Assembly: GCF_921293095.1 (NCBI RefSeq) | Contig: NC_060249.1 | Location: 80,177,907 to 80,241,906, forward strand | Length of the DNA: 64,000 nucleotides | From: Ischnura elegans | Lineage: Eukaryota; Arthropoda; Insecta; Odonata; Coenagrionidae | Direction: 5' to 3' | Shown here: positions 24,767 through 38,000 of the stretch, piece by piece | How the letters are laid out: each line of letters opens with the position of its first letter | Numbering within the stretch: position 1 is the first letter of the stretch | Translations under genes and position numbers: made by a program | The notes under the pieces: generated by a model | What the model was told of the DNA's origin: nothing | The model's input: the letters and a program-made list of their open reading frames with translations, nothing else | Database searches by the model: none

Positions 24767-25719
24767 CGTGACATCTTAATCATGTTAGATTGGGCTGCTG
24801 ACACATGGCAGAGTTCGGTCACCTCACCCAGGATGTTGGTTAGTGTGACATTCTGCCACAAAACCTAACAGCTTGTAATATATAAGTTTCTGGCTGTGTT
24901 AATAGTGGACTTACGCTATAATGGGAGTTACAGTGACTTCGTAAGAATCCACACCACTTTAACCACTCAACCAGTTTCGGCATTCTCTGTGCTATTAAGA
25001 AGTTGAAGCCCCACTTGAAGTACGGGCGTATAAATATGTTCTAGGGTTTCGATTGCAGCGGACATAGAAAGCCTCAAAATCAAATTGTAAAATCATGATT
25101 CAAAGCTTGCCACATTAATAAGAATATTTCCTGGCTATAATCCAGCTTGCAAGGGATATGGGGCAGTTACATCATTTTTGATACATTAAAAGTGATTATC
25201 AACTACACGACAAGTATATACTTTTACATTCCACATGAATGCTTACTTTAAGTACAGATAATTAGTAACACCAAATACGACGTGGTGATTTAGACTAAGC
25301 TCTTCAGTTGCTTGAAGAGTATATTCCTCTTTAGTGGATGTTTTACAACGATATATGCATATATGTGATTCATTTTGATGATTATAAATACCAGTTGTTT
25401 ATTATTGGTTGACAGAATTACTTTCCTGTTAATCGCCAACTCTTCATTTGGCTGCAAAGCCTACAAGTAATGGACTATAACCCCGATAGAAAATATCAAA
25501 GGCCACAGCACAGAAGAAAGTAATCACAGCTACGTTTAGTGAGAAATACAATTTGTAATTTCATACCACAAAAACGGTCCGTATTATTGATACTGCGATA
25601 CCGCCGCGCGCGCGGGATGAGACACAAAACAGAAATTAGAGTAATACAGTCCTTTGGATTGAGATTGCAGCATTCTAACAAACTTTATCAATAATAATGA
25701 TAATTTATAGACCACTTAC

Positions 25720-25887
25720 TGGACAAAAATTAATACATTTTTTCGGCATAATGAAAACTTTTTGACGTTGCGGTTGAATACCATTACGCGAGTGCCATGA
25801 TTCGTTGGCTGGGTTGGCTGGCGTACGCGGACAGAGAGATGTCGCCTCGGATGCCTCGATTGTAAATGGGAAGATTAGGAGTGGCAT
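25720..25887 (-). other. Possible first exon of a divergent gene
   Basis: ATG at 25887 opens 56 codons (MPLLIFPFTIEASEATSL at the start) and ends exactly at a consensus donor, CCA|GTAAGT. The ATG lies 116 bp from the start of the divergent PHD gene. Product not recognised. The donor and the position support a gene; the lack of a matched second exon weakens it. Confidence 0.25.
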
Positions 25888-26003
25888 TTTGGTTTTTCTT
25901 TATTCAATTTGACTTACAAACTACTGTTTATGCCGTGTGTGAACTGTGAAAGTGGTGTGATTTCTCAGGGAAGAGATTTATAGTTTCTTATTTTCGGCCG
26001 AAA
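25888..26003. promoter_or_regulatory. PHD gene promoter region
   Basis: The stretch upstream of the ATG at 26004 separates it from the possible divergent exon. No TATA box; a CG-rich patch (CCGCCGCGCGCGCGGG) lies further out at about 25603-25618. Assignment rests on position only. Confidence 0.3.
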
Positions 26004-29000
26004 ATGTTGTCTGTCAAGGGAACTTGTGAGTTTTGTGGAAGGCCTCGCAACGATATTCTGTATGGACCACTACACAAGCAGAAGGATATAAAATGCCATT
26101 ATTATTGCCTGGTAAGAGTCTAGTAAGGCAATTTTTAATAATTTTCAATGAGCCATTGCGAAACCGAACCATCAAAATGTGTTGAATATTAAAGTAGGCC
26201 ACCTGATATGCATGAAGTTCTTGGGCTCCAACGGAAAATATTTGAATAATATTTGATGATTTTCAGCCAGGAATGTTTGTACGTAATGCATATGTTACCA
26301 TCCATATATTGGCTTGTTAAGATTCTCATTTGTGTTGCACTATCATCTGTCACGTTCTGAGTACTTTAATTATGTTCGCACAAGTCTTGTCTGTATTTTG
26401 GGGTCTGTCTCTCGAACCGTTTATCTGAAGTGTGATTGATTAAGTGTTTGAAATTCATTATCATTAAAGTGACATACAAGTAAAAATATACTTAGCTAGT
26501 CTGTAACAGAGTTTTTGTGTTCTTATATACTTCAATTTAAATATCCTTTTTGTTTTCAGCTTTTTTCCCACATTCTTGACCAAAATGGGTCAGACGAGGA
26601 AGGAATTCTTGGGTTTCTTCTCCCTGACATTCGCAAAGCCCTCGAGAAAGGAAAGGATATGGTATGTGAGTTATGTTATCATGGTCATTGTCATTAGTTT
26701 TTCGGTTAATTTTAAACTGCAGTAAGATACCCCATCAGTATATTTTAATGGATATGTATTTTTAATAAGTGTATAATTCAATGCCTGACTTTCGTTTAAT
26801 CATGATTCCTTAATTCCTAGCGGTGCTCATATTGCCGTCGGCCCGGTGCGCTCTCCAAGTGCTTCAACAGTAAGTGCAAGCGAATATTTCACCTCCCATG
26901 CGGGCTGGAAAAAGGTTCGCTTCACTTGTATTATGGAGATTTTAGGTAAGTTAATCCAGTCAAGAGCTAGAATTTTTGCGAAATTACTTGAGCGGAGGAT
27001 TAAAAGCAGTTTTTAATTTTAAGAAGAGATCACTATGGTGGTCAACTAAACGTGTCATGTCTTTTCGGGGTCCCTACGCCCACTATCTCAGGTTTTGACT
27101 ATTTTTCCTGTATTGATTACAATTTAAGTTGAGAAAAGGAGAAAATATATTTCCCCAGATTTATTTGCCGTTGGAAATGTGAGTTTTTTTGTGTACCTAG
27201 TAACTGAAGAAATGTTTCTTAGTCAAATGATGACAATCAACCATCTTTGGTGTATTGTAAAAACAAAAGTAAGCTACTTAAAGTCATGGGACGGTAATTA
27301 TGCAGTTTCGTGAACTGCGTCATTTTACAATTTGTTTTTATTTAAATACCTCTAGCTAGAGCAATGTGGAAATTAAAGCATAGGAATGCTAATCTAGAAA
27401 TCATTAGTTACCCAATAAACTTTACCCTTAAATGAAGAATTTTGTTGTGAGCAATTAGTATTTTTTGCATATATATTTTCGTGTCTTTGCATTCTGTGTT
27501 ATATTGAATTTAATGGATAATTCTTATGAAAAGAACAATCGCAAGCATTGAAATAAGAAGTATCAGGTCATTTTTTAAAGGAATTTTCCCTAGGCAGTGT
27601 TGAAACAGCTTGAACCTCCTCTGTAATTCGAAATTCAATTGATACCAACAACTTTGGCTGGCCTCAGTGGCAGCAGGGTTAAGTCCTCGCCTGTCAAACC
27701 GAAGGCCATGGGTTCGAAATCCGCCTGGGTAAGTTACCCTTATCCAGGGCGTGGATATTTGTGCCTGTTTGATTGTTGAAATGTTAACGAAAACCACAAT
27801 GTAAAGGCTGAATAGAGCTGTTTTCAGAGTTGTGGAAATATATATTAATATATAAACTTTTGTTAAGTATCAACTTTACTGATGCTGTGCAAAAAAGGGG
27901 GCTTGAGGTTTAACACTTCGTGATATCAGTTTAACACATGAAGAACTTGAGTTTATTCCGTTTTCTGCCATCACCAAATAATGTCAGTGGACAAAAAAAT
28001 CTTGGCACTACATGACTAGAAATAGTTGGAGAAATGACTAAATGCATTTCGTAGCCAATAGAATGAATGTGGATAACAACATTTTCCTTTTCATTTCCTC
28101 AATAACGGATACTTCCCCAGCCTCTCTCCAGTTCGAAACTTGCCGCTGTTGCTAAGAGAGATGAGCCATGCCCTTCTATATGGTCAGATAACATTCTAAG
28201 TAGCTGGGGTAGGTTATAGAGGGATGGCGATGGCGTGGGAGTGGTTGTGGGGTCACGATAAGAGAGGTGTGGAGTCTAATCTGAGGTTTGAGGCGAAATG
28301 GAGTGGAAACGTGACAAAATGAAAAAGCAGGAGCAATTTCCACAATTTAAAATTTATTGGTACTACCGCTTTTGCTTTACAGCATCATTAGGTACCTGGT
28401 GATGCTGTAAAGCGAAACCGGTAATTGCTCCTGCTTTTTCATTTTTCTTTCAGAGGTGTGGAGGGCAGGAGAAATAGGGGTGGGTTAATGGGCTTTAGCC
28501 TTACCTGAGACTACATCTGGGGAACATGTTTCTTTTAAGAGACACTCAAGCTCCCTCACCTCAGGGAGGGAGTGAATGAGAAATTGTAGCAGAGGGTCTG
28601 GAAGATCAGTGAAATGTGGCAGAAGAGAATAAACAAAGATTTTGGAAAGGAAGATCTCTCGGAATAAGGAAACGGGGAGGTGGGCTATAAGGCTGGAAAG
28701 TTCCTAGTTTGAGTTCAAAGTCTGTCTTCATTACGATTAGCCTGAAAAATAATTTTGTGGTAAATAAGAGCCCAAGATTAAATACAGTAAAACCTCTTTA
28801 CATCGTAATGGAAGGGACCAAAATTTGGGCAATTTGATGTGGAGGTTCACTATAGAGAGATTTTAGTGATAGGCACCATTTTTTCATATCCTTTGGAAAT
28901 GAAACCATTTCTTTTAAACCATTATATTTATGTGTTTAAACAAACATTCATGCATCAGTGAACATATATTTATTATTTAATAATTACAGATAGCGAGCGC

Positions 29001-32000
29001 TATTGCATGATTTTTACCATGATTCAAGAGAAAATGATTTGATCTCTCTTAATTCAACAGTCACTTAAAATGATTAGGATAGTTGGATACCTTTTTTTCT
29101 TATCTACTGTTAGGTATGCTCTCATATGGAAACAAAATGGCCTTAACTTAAATTGTAAACGTGAAAATTACAGTATATTAAAGGTGTATATGAAAAAAAT
29201 AACCGTGAAACATTTATTGTTTAAAATGTCATTTCATGTATGTAATTGCAGCTGCATTAATGGTCTCTTGTTGTCTCGGTACGGTTTGTGGAGGTAGTTT
29301 TGCCGTCTCGGGGGTGTCTCCTTGGTATGATAAGTGGAGGTTTTACGATATAAAGAGGTTTACCTATAAATTTACTTGTAAATCTGATGGGACTGTTGGG
29401 GTGTTATGAAGTATGGAGGTTTATGATGTAAAGAGGTTCACTGCATAGAGATTTTAGTGTATTTTTAAGTTGTTTATTCCATAAAAATAAAATATAATAA
29501 ATTTTTATGCATACAATAATACATCTTAATGATTCTTAAGTTAAGTGAACTTCGTCTTCAACTGAGGTGGAATTATTTCCTTACTGTTATCTTCCTCGTG
29601 ACTACTGTCATGACTGGTCCCAGCCTCTGGATCCTCTGATGCAGGTAGTAGCCTTGCATCGTCACAATACGATCCATCGCAAACAATGACCCACAAACTT
29701 CTGACAATGAAGGAGCGAAGTCTTGATTAATTCCATGGTCTATAGGCTAGGACTTGCTAGTCAAATTCTGGGTCATTCCATACGGTAAAAGTTTCAAGAC
29801 AGCCAGAAGCCGCTTACCTTGTGAATGGGAGATAAGGTGCTTATGAAAAATCTTAATGCACAGAATCATCAATCCCCACTCACAGAATTTTGCCTTCAGT
29901 AAGGGCTCAGGTATGAACTATGATACCATCAGTATATTCTTACCATTTTTTAGATTTAGATCTATTGTTTGTAGGGGATCTTTCAAATAGGCTTGCTCGC
30001 AAATTCCCCTAAAATAAATTCAATGTTTCTTTCTACAACCCCTACACTCTCAGTAAAGTTTTGTGTCGTAACAAAGACAAAATAGATTCCATCCATCAAT
30101 CTGGCATTTACAAAGTTAATTGTGAATTATACAACATGTGTTAAATCGGTCAAACAGGCAGAAATTTCAATATCAGAATGAAAGAACATGGATGGTGCTG
30201 GAAAAATGGGGATGAAACGTCTTTTCTCGCCAAACACTTACTACAGACTTTGCATTGTTGTCATTTTCAACCTGAAATTCTACATCTCGAAAGTAAGGGC
30301 GCAAGACTTGATGTTTTCGAGCAATTCGAAATTGTCCAGAGTGATATGAATATGCTCATGAATGAACAAGTGTTTTTCCCCACTCTCCTCTCCTCTCCTT
30401 AAGATACCCTTCCCGAAAACAAATGGTGAAATTATTTCTTCACCCACTCCTTAATGCCCCGTTCACACTACGTCCTTTTTACGCCGGTTAGCCCCGACCA
30501 TGGTTACAAAACGAGGTGTGAACGCAAGTTCCCGTTAACCGTGGTTGGGATTCTGACCACCGTTTTCCGACCATGGTTGGCGGTAGTTCATGCGTGTGTG
30601 AACGCAAGTTGGTTAAAAGCTGGTTAGAAAAAGAAGAAGGCGAAGCAGCAACGAAGTGGGAAAGGAGGAAAGGAAAACAGAAAATAAAGCATTCGAAGTG
30701 GAGACGGCCGTTATTGTTGAATTATATTCGTCAGAATTAATTCTAAGGAAAGTGCTATTGATTCATTCCGTAATGTGTTGTATAGTATGAGATTTTAAAC
30801 CTGATTTAAGTTATGCGATATACTTTATAGTTCGTAGTGAATTAGATATTTGCTCGTATTGTATTGTTACGGACAGATTGAATAATCTTTATTAATATTT
30901 TGCTAGAATTTAGTAAAATGTGCGAAACTACCATAATAAAAATCCGAAGGTCACAATGATTTTAATGTTTTGGTAAGAGTTCTTTGTCCCAGTTTGAAAA
31001 AGATCACTTATGTTCATCCTTGAACTAAAGTTCTTCCCATATGAATGTAAAGTATCAGGCTAACGGCTAGTCAGATGTAACGATAGAAAATAAATTTAGA
31101 AACGTCGGGTGATACCACATATCGCAAAAATTACCACGTTCTCTCTCTTATTTCATAATTTAATTTCAACAATCGTCACATTTCTGCAAGTTATTCGTCC
31201 ACATTTGAAGAAGAGGTAAAAGAGTTTTTAATTTACGGTATAGCATCAGATTGCATCATGTCCTTTGTCAAAGTCAGAAAACAATCATAGCTAAGAATGT
31301 AATGCAGCGAAAAGTGTATCTCCATCCCAAATCACAAGTGTCTCAAATTGAGGCTCAAGTCTCAAGATTAGGTCCTCGATTTTCTTCGCCTACATCAATG
31401 ATTTGTCGACACATCCGAATCAAGGGCAAGTAGTAGTATATGTTGTTGATATCAACCTAATTATCACTAATATTCGCTTTTATTCGTATTAAATAGAGCA
31501 GTAGAAGAATGCAAGCCACACTATGGATGAAATGATTAGTTGGACGAACACATTTGAATTACCTTCTTCGTAGCAAGGAACAATGATTGTCGACGCTGGA
31601 ATGCAATTTTTAATTCATAAGCAGCTCATAATATGCACATATGTTTAAATCATTGCAATTAACACAAGAACTTTTCCCTGCACATTCTATATTTCCTTCC
31701 ATCAAGTTATTCGCTCTTGTCAATTCATTTTTCACTTGGAATTACTTTACCACTCATCAGATGTCGCCAGGGTCTAACCATGGTAAGTGTGAACGCGCGT
31801 TGGTTCTGACGTCATCTTACGCTGGTTAAGAAAGATGGTAATGTGAACGGGGCATAACTGACCCCAACATCCATGTCCCATCTGCCCACTCTCTCCACAC
31901 GTTTGCCCATTTTCTTTTGCTGGCAATTTCCTCCCTTGCACCCCTGCTAACTTTCACTCCTTCTCAACTAACCCAAAGGGACTCCTCACCCCCGCCTCTT

Positions 32001-35000
32001 TTCCTGCGTTGCTACTTACTCCTCTCCCTTTCTAGAGACACGCGGCCTCCCTTTTAACCCTTACCCCCCTTTTTTCACTCTTCTCAACCCCCCTTCCTGT
32101 TTTTCTATGGTTCTTCCCCACGTGTCCTCATTTTACAGTTATGACTATAGTCCTCCTTCCAACGTGGGTTACCCACATCCCGTAGTTGTATCTTTTCCCA
32201 CTGTGTCTACTCTGTAAGCCAGTTCCCACCCCTTTCCTCAAAGATGTCAAATCCTCCCCTACCACCCTCCTTTCTCAAGGGTATAAAAGGGATTTTCAAA
32301 TGTTTTGAAGTGTCTTGCACCAGATGATGGCTCAGTTAGCCGAAACGCATTGGATGCATTAAAAATTCTTTTGGAAAAGTGCTACGATCTTCTATTTACA
32401 GTAAACTCTTGATTTTACGAAGTCAGTGGGACCGGAAAATTGGCACTTCGTAAAATCGAGTTTCGTAAATTCAAACCTTTTTCATAAGTCACGAAAAAAA
32501 TGTTCGCTTTTGTTTCTTCCGCCGTTTTTTGTCTTTAGTGGTCTTATTTAAATGTTTTCGGTGGTTATTCTCGGTATAATTCATAGAAAAGGCTTTTTGC
32601 TATCAATTTATGATGTGAAAAATCGTTAAATAATTATACCACCATAAAATTCCCATTTCTTGTTCATACTTCAACATCAACGATCGCTAAAGAAATTCCC
32701 GACCGGTTTAGAAAACGTAATCAAATAATGAATTGCAATGTTTATTATAAGAATTAACAGTAATAAATTTGTGGTTAGGAGCCAATAGCTACTATTAAGT
32801 ATGCAAAGGATAGATATTTGTTTCTGACACCCGCGGAATTTTAGCGGTAGCCGGCCTAACCGCCATTTATGTCGCCCTCTATCGCTCAGTGACGAGAAAA
32901 AAAGAAAAACAAGGGTCTTAGCCCGTTTCCAAAATAACCTTCGTAAGTTAATATTTCGAGTTACTTCGTATTTTCAGCAGAATGTGCTCTATTTTCACTG
33001 AGATTCAATTACGATCATAAATAACGTAGGATGTGATTATCTTCTGGCGAATATTTGAAGTAAATTCTGTTTGAGTTCTCCGTCCGACTACTGTGTTCCA
33101 TCATCTTCGCAGACGTTGCCATAAAAGACTTAATTCTTCATCAGGACTGTATTCTTCATACCGGGTGTGAGGTGACCTGTTCATATAGTATGTTTCTCTC
33201 CTTTTATGCCGACAGGAGCAAGGTTCCAACCGGAAAACGACAGGAGAAACATCTTACAGTATCGGAGAAATATAGATAGAAACGTTATTATCCACATTAA
33301 TTGTTTTCCTACAAGAGACGTTTTATCATTTCTCAACGTGGTTAAGTATTGGTTCGCTAGCGTGAATTCCCAAAAATGACACGCAAAAACCTGTACCGTC
33401 ACCTCATTTAGTTTTCGTGTTCCTTTCTCCGCCGTATTGAAAGTTAGGCAAAGGATCATTGACATAGAGAAAAGATTTTCTTAGTTTTAGCCCTAAAAAA
33501 TAGTCGCGCCATAATCGTAAATAAATATAGTGTGGAAAGAGCAAAGAAATTAATTTCAATTGAAAAGTCAGCTGAGAAGACGAGGGACAATTATAAGCGC
33601 GGCACCATTTTCCCGTTAGTGGAAAATACTTCTTCCGCCTCTCTCCGGTTAATAACTTCCCCCCGTTGGAGGTAAAGATGAACCATGCCCTTCTCCACAA
33701 TCGGGGAACGTTCCCAGTGGGTAGGGTGAATAAGAGTGGGATGGGGATTGCCTGAGGGAAGAAGTGTGGTCAGCACAAGGACTGGTGAAGGGGGCAGGAC
33801 AAAGAAGGGTGGGGAAATGGCCTTCAGCTCTGCCTCAGTCTACTTTTGGGGGCCGTATTTTTTTGCGACGCACACAAGCTCAGTCTCCTTAGGGAGGGAG
33901 TGAATGGGAAATGCTGGGGTAGGAGGGGTTTGGGATGCGTAAGGTGGGTGTCAGCAAGATCAGCCAAAGGCGGCAGGAGGGAAGGGACGGCTTTGGAAAG
34001 ACAGAACCCCAGCATGGGAGAATGGGGAAGCGCGTGAGAAGAAAGTTCATGGTTAGACTTGGAAGTGCGTCTTCATTACGAGAAGCCTGAAATATAAATT
34101 GGCGGTAAATAGAGCCCAGTACTTAAGATGTTTAAGTTGTTCATTCACAAAGGCCAATATATACACGAAAAGATATTATGGCGCGGATTGCATGTATCAA
34201 CGTCCATTTCGGGATATTATTAATTTCTGTTCCCATTTATAAAAGTAGCAAATAGATTTGAAAGAATGATAATCATGAATAAAAATATCTAAATCGATAT
34301 CCAAACGCACATGAGCAAAATAGATGAATGTATACATACCGATCCATCGCAAGTAATACCGCTCAAGCTTCTTCCGGTATAGGACTTAAAAAATCCTGGA
34401 TAATGCCTTGGTCCAAGGGCTGGGACTTGCTAGTCGAGTTCGGGGGTAAAAAGAGGACTCGAACATTAGCCAATTTTAGATCTTCCACGTATTTATGAAC
34501 GGTGGCATTATCCATTATTAAAACAATTTTGCTGTTCTCTCCAGCAATATTTCTCTGTAGACGTATAACCGTTTGCTGGAAAATTTCTCGGGTCATCCAG
34601 CTGTTTTTATTTGCATGGTAAAAAACGGGGAGGGCTTCCAATTTTACATGTTTTAAGCACCGTGGCCTTTCAAATTTCCCAATGACAACGGGCTTATTTT
34701 GTCCGTGCCCGTTTGGTTGACGCACAGCCCCCCAGTAACACGCACTTTACTCTTTTCCCCCCATGGCACCTTTGCCCTTAGAAACCCAGGGTTGCGTCAG
34801 GTAATGCATTAAAAAATAGCCCAGTTTCAGGGGCCAGCGAGGGTGAGCTCGTCGAGGAAAGGGTCCCGGATTAGGGACCCTTCGAAGTGCTTCGGCGAAA
34901 AGTAGTCAAGTAGTCTTCGAAGTACGTTCACAGCAGTGCAAAGGGTTAATTAGGGGTGTACGAAATACTCCACGCGACCTTCCTGACATGCTAAACTACG

Positions 35001-38000
35001 AATTATTGTCGATGCTATGTTTACGAACAGGCACGTAAATAGGGGCATAATGTCAGCCGCGATATTTTAACTTAACTCCTACTCCCCCTAAATTCCCACA
35101 GTGAGGTTTTTGGCGACCCATTTCTCTCCAAAGTTGCATTATCATTTACAATTTCGCACTTTTGATGGACCACAGTTGGAAGCGCTGATTTTTTAGCTAC
35201 TTACGCTGGCATAACCAGTTTTGTTGACAAATTTTTCGCCGTAGTTCGTATAAACGAATGCCATTTGCTCCTAGGGACCGAGCCGAGGTTCGTAAATTCA
35301 AAAAATTTCGTATAATCGAAACTTCGTATAATCGAATAGCGTCATGTATTTAGCATAGGCTTTTCACAGGGACCGCAATATCACTTCGTATAATCGAAAA
35401 CTTCGTAAAATCAAGAGTTTACTGTATTATGGTAATTTGAGTTGTTAAGTCTTTCATTGAATTTTTCTTTTTTTATCCCAACAGATCATTTTGCAGTGAG
35501 CATCGCCAAAAACAACGAGTCCCAGCAGATGTATTAAACTCCAGGGATGTTTTATGCAGTGTATGCTTTGATCCAGTGGAAGACTTGACCTCAAATGATT
35601 CTCTGTGGGCGCCATGCTGTAAGAAAAATGGGTGGTTTCATCGTTTGTGCATACAGGTAATCTGGAATAAGACTGATTTCTACCAAATATGCTGCCTTTT
35701 ACTTTAGCAGTTGTATATTTCACAGACAATATGAAATGCAGCATAAATTATTTCCCGTGCATGAAACCTTTGGGAGCATGAAAGAGCGTTGAAACTACAT
35801 CAATGGGACGCATCAGCGGTCACTGAACATTAGGCCTCCAGCCCTGGGCATAAAATAATCTTTAACGCTACATGGGTATTGGCGAAGGCAAGAATATCAT
35901 CCACGTGGATACATGAATCCTTTGAGATAGGGAAAAGGCCAAACAACTTCAATAGGGAGGATGGATATAGCCTCAGCCGCTTGTGGAGACGGTTTCTGGC
36001 TCAATCTAATGACCAATGGCTATCGCCTTCCGCTAAAATTCGAATCAGGTCAATAATGGGTTTACGAAACCTATATAAGCTCGGGACGAGAACGATTTCC
36101 TTCCCATTCTCTTGAAAACGCTCCCAGTAGGAGGAGTGAAACGTCGAGCAGATAATGTTACCTATGCAGAGAGACCGCCAAAGAGAGGGGAAGTGGAGGT
36201 GGGGGGATCCTTCTCTGGAAGACGACAGCGCCAGGTCCCCGCCAGCGCTGTGATAGACGTCGAGCCGTAGAAAGGCCAAAACATCCATCACGCTCAAGAA
36301 CATAACGCGAATCTGGTTGCATGCACGCTCTACCGGTATATATATTTGAAATTATGAAAGACGCAGCCTTGACTCAAACGTTTGATCAGTTCTGAGTCTC
36401 AATTTGGAGCGGATTAATTCTCACGAGAAAAAGGCGATTTTTTTGGGAAGTTTGTAATTTTTTTTCTCCTAATAGGTTTTTATGTGTGCAACTGTGAAGA
36501 CATACAAACCAAGGCTACATATATCCTATGTTTTTTAGTGGAAATAGTTCCTCGTTAAATGCAAAAATGGCCCCCTAGCGACCTAAATGGTAGCTTGCTG
36601 CAACGGCACTTTTGTGGCGTGGTATCCAGTCCCCTTAAACAGAATTTTCAGATTACAAAAGAGAGCAGTGAGGATAAAATAATCTGAAGCCATCGGAGTC
36701 TTGAAGACTTTATTTCATAGAAGACAAAATACTAACCTTACCATGTATATACATTTTGAACATTCTAACTCTTCTTATGGAAAATTTTCACTACTTCAAA
36801 CACTATCTTGTAGCCCATGGTCAACACGCCAAACAGGCAAACTCACTTTTGCTTATTCCACATAATACTTCATTCTATGCAAAAGGATCTCTGTATTGGG
36901 GGATTAAATATTACAATGAACTCCCTGACAAAATTAAAACCTTGAACAATACGAATAGAATACAGGTTTAAATCCAAGATAAAACAATTTTACAAAATGA
37001 CCTAAAGAAATTTATGGCTGACATTCAAGCATTTTCCTACTGATCAGCAAGTCTTGGCTGGAAATTTTGATTGATTTTCTTGAATATCTATTTCTTATTG
37101 TATTTTATTTTTGTATGGACATAGCTTGCAGTATTGAAGGTGAATAAATATATAACTATATATTATTATATTTGTTGCTATTATTATGAACAGTTCCATG
37201 AGTGGAGTGAAATGCCACCCTGCCTTACGTTCTTGTGTTGGTCGTTAGGCCGGCACCCCCACCGTGAAGCCCGCAACCTGAAGGGCCATACGTATGTGCT
37301 ATACGGAGTAGTCAAAGATTGTGTATGAAGTTAATGCCTAGTAGTTTTCCAAAGTACTCATTTTCTCCACACTTGTAAGATTAGCTATGACTATTTATGA
37401 GTCAAAATTCACAATCTATTATTATTTACGGTTAAGTTTTTAAGTGGAATCACGTATGACCAGAGGATTTGATAATTACCGATACTTAGTTGTTAGCAGT
37501 CGTGAAAATGACATGGAATTTGCGATAGGTGCACATTAAATAATATTGAGGGGCAAAATATTGATGTGCTAGGCTGATTGTAAAAATGTTGTGCAATTTA
37601 CAGCTGGTCTCTTGGAGATTACACACTTTCTCGACTTATCTACCTTCACAATTTATGGATGATTAACTTTTTCAAATGCTTTGAATCTATTTTAAATCAT
37701 GTCTTCAATCTAAAATTTTTTTATTTGATTGGGTTTTTCTTATTACTTAAACCTTTACTCAATAAAGCATCAATTCCACTGATGCCAATGCACGTTTTGA
37801 AAAAATAATACAGTGGAACCTCGATCTGTCGTTTTTCAGGGGGATGAATGAAAAGAACGATGAATGCGGGAAAAGGATCGATGTGGGAATGTTTGTCCGG
37901 GTCGCCTATGTCCCAGGAAACACAGTATTTTTGCGAATTATGATATTCATTAATGGATTCAAACAGGATTTTAGCTGATTACGGGAATATTATTAGTTTT

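Larger units (their letters stand above)
28085..29800 (-). mobile_element. Degenerate Tigger-like element with two nested insertions
   Basis: Segments match the internal sequence of the 32399-35424 Tigger in the same order: 28090-28230 with 33640-33780 (CATGCCCTTCT, then a G-rich stretch), 28490-28780 with 33830-34110 (TCTTCATTACGA, AGCCTGAAA, GGTAAATA-GAGCCCA), and 29650-29790 with 34340-34450 (GATCCATCGCAA, GGCT-GGACTTGCTAGTC). The last overlaps the end of the DDE transposase on the minus strand. A hairpin repeat (28317-28445) and a pogo MITE (28785-29443) interrupt it. Own termini not found. Confidence 0.6.
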
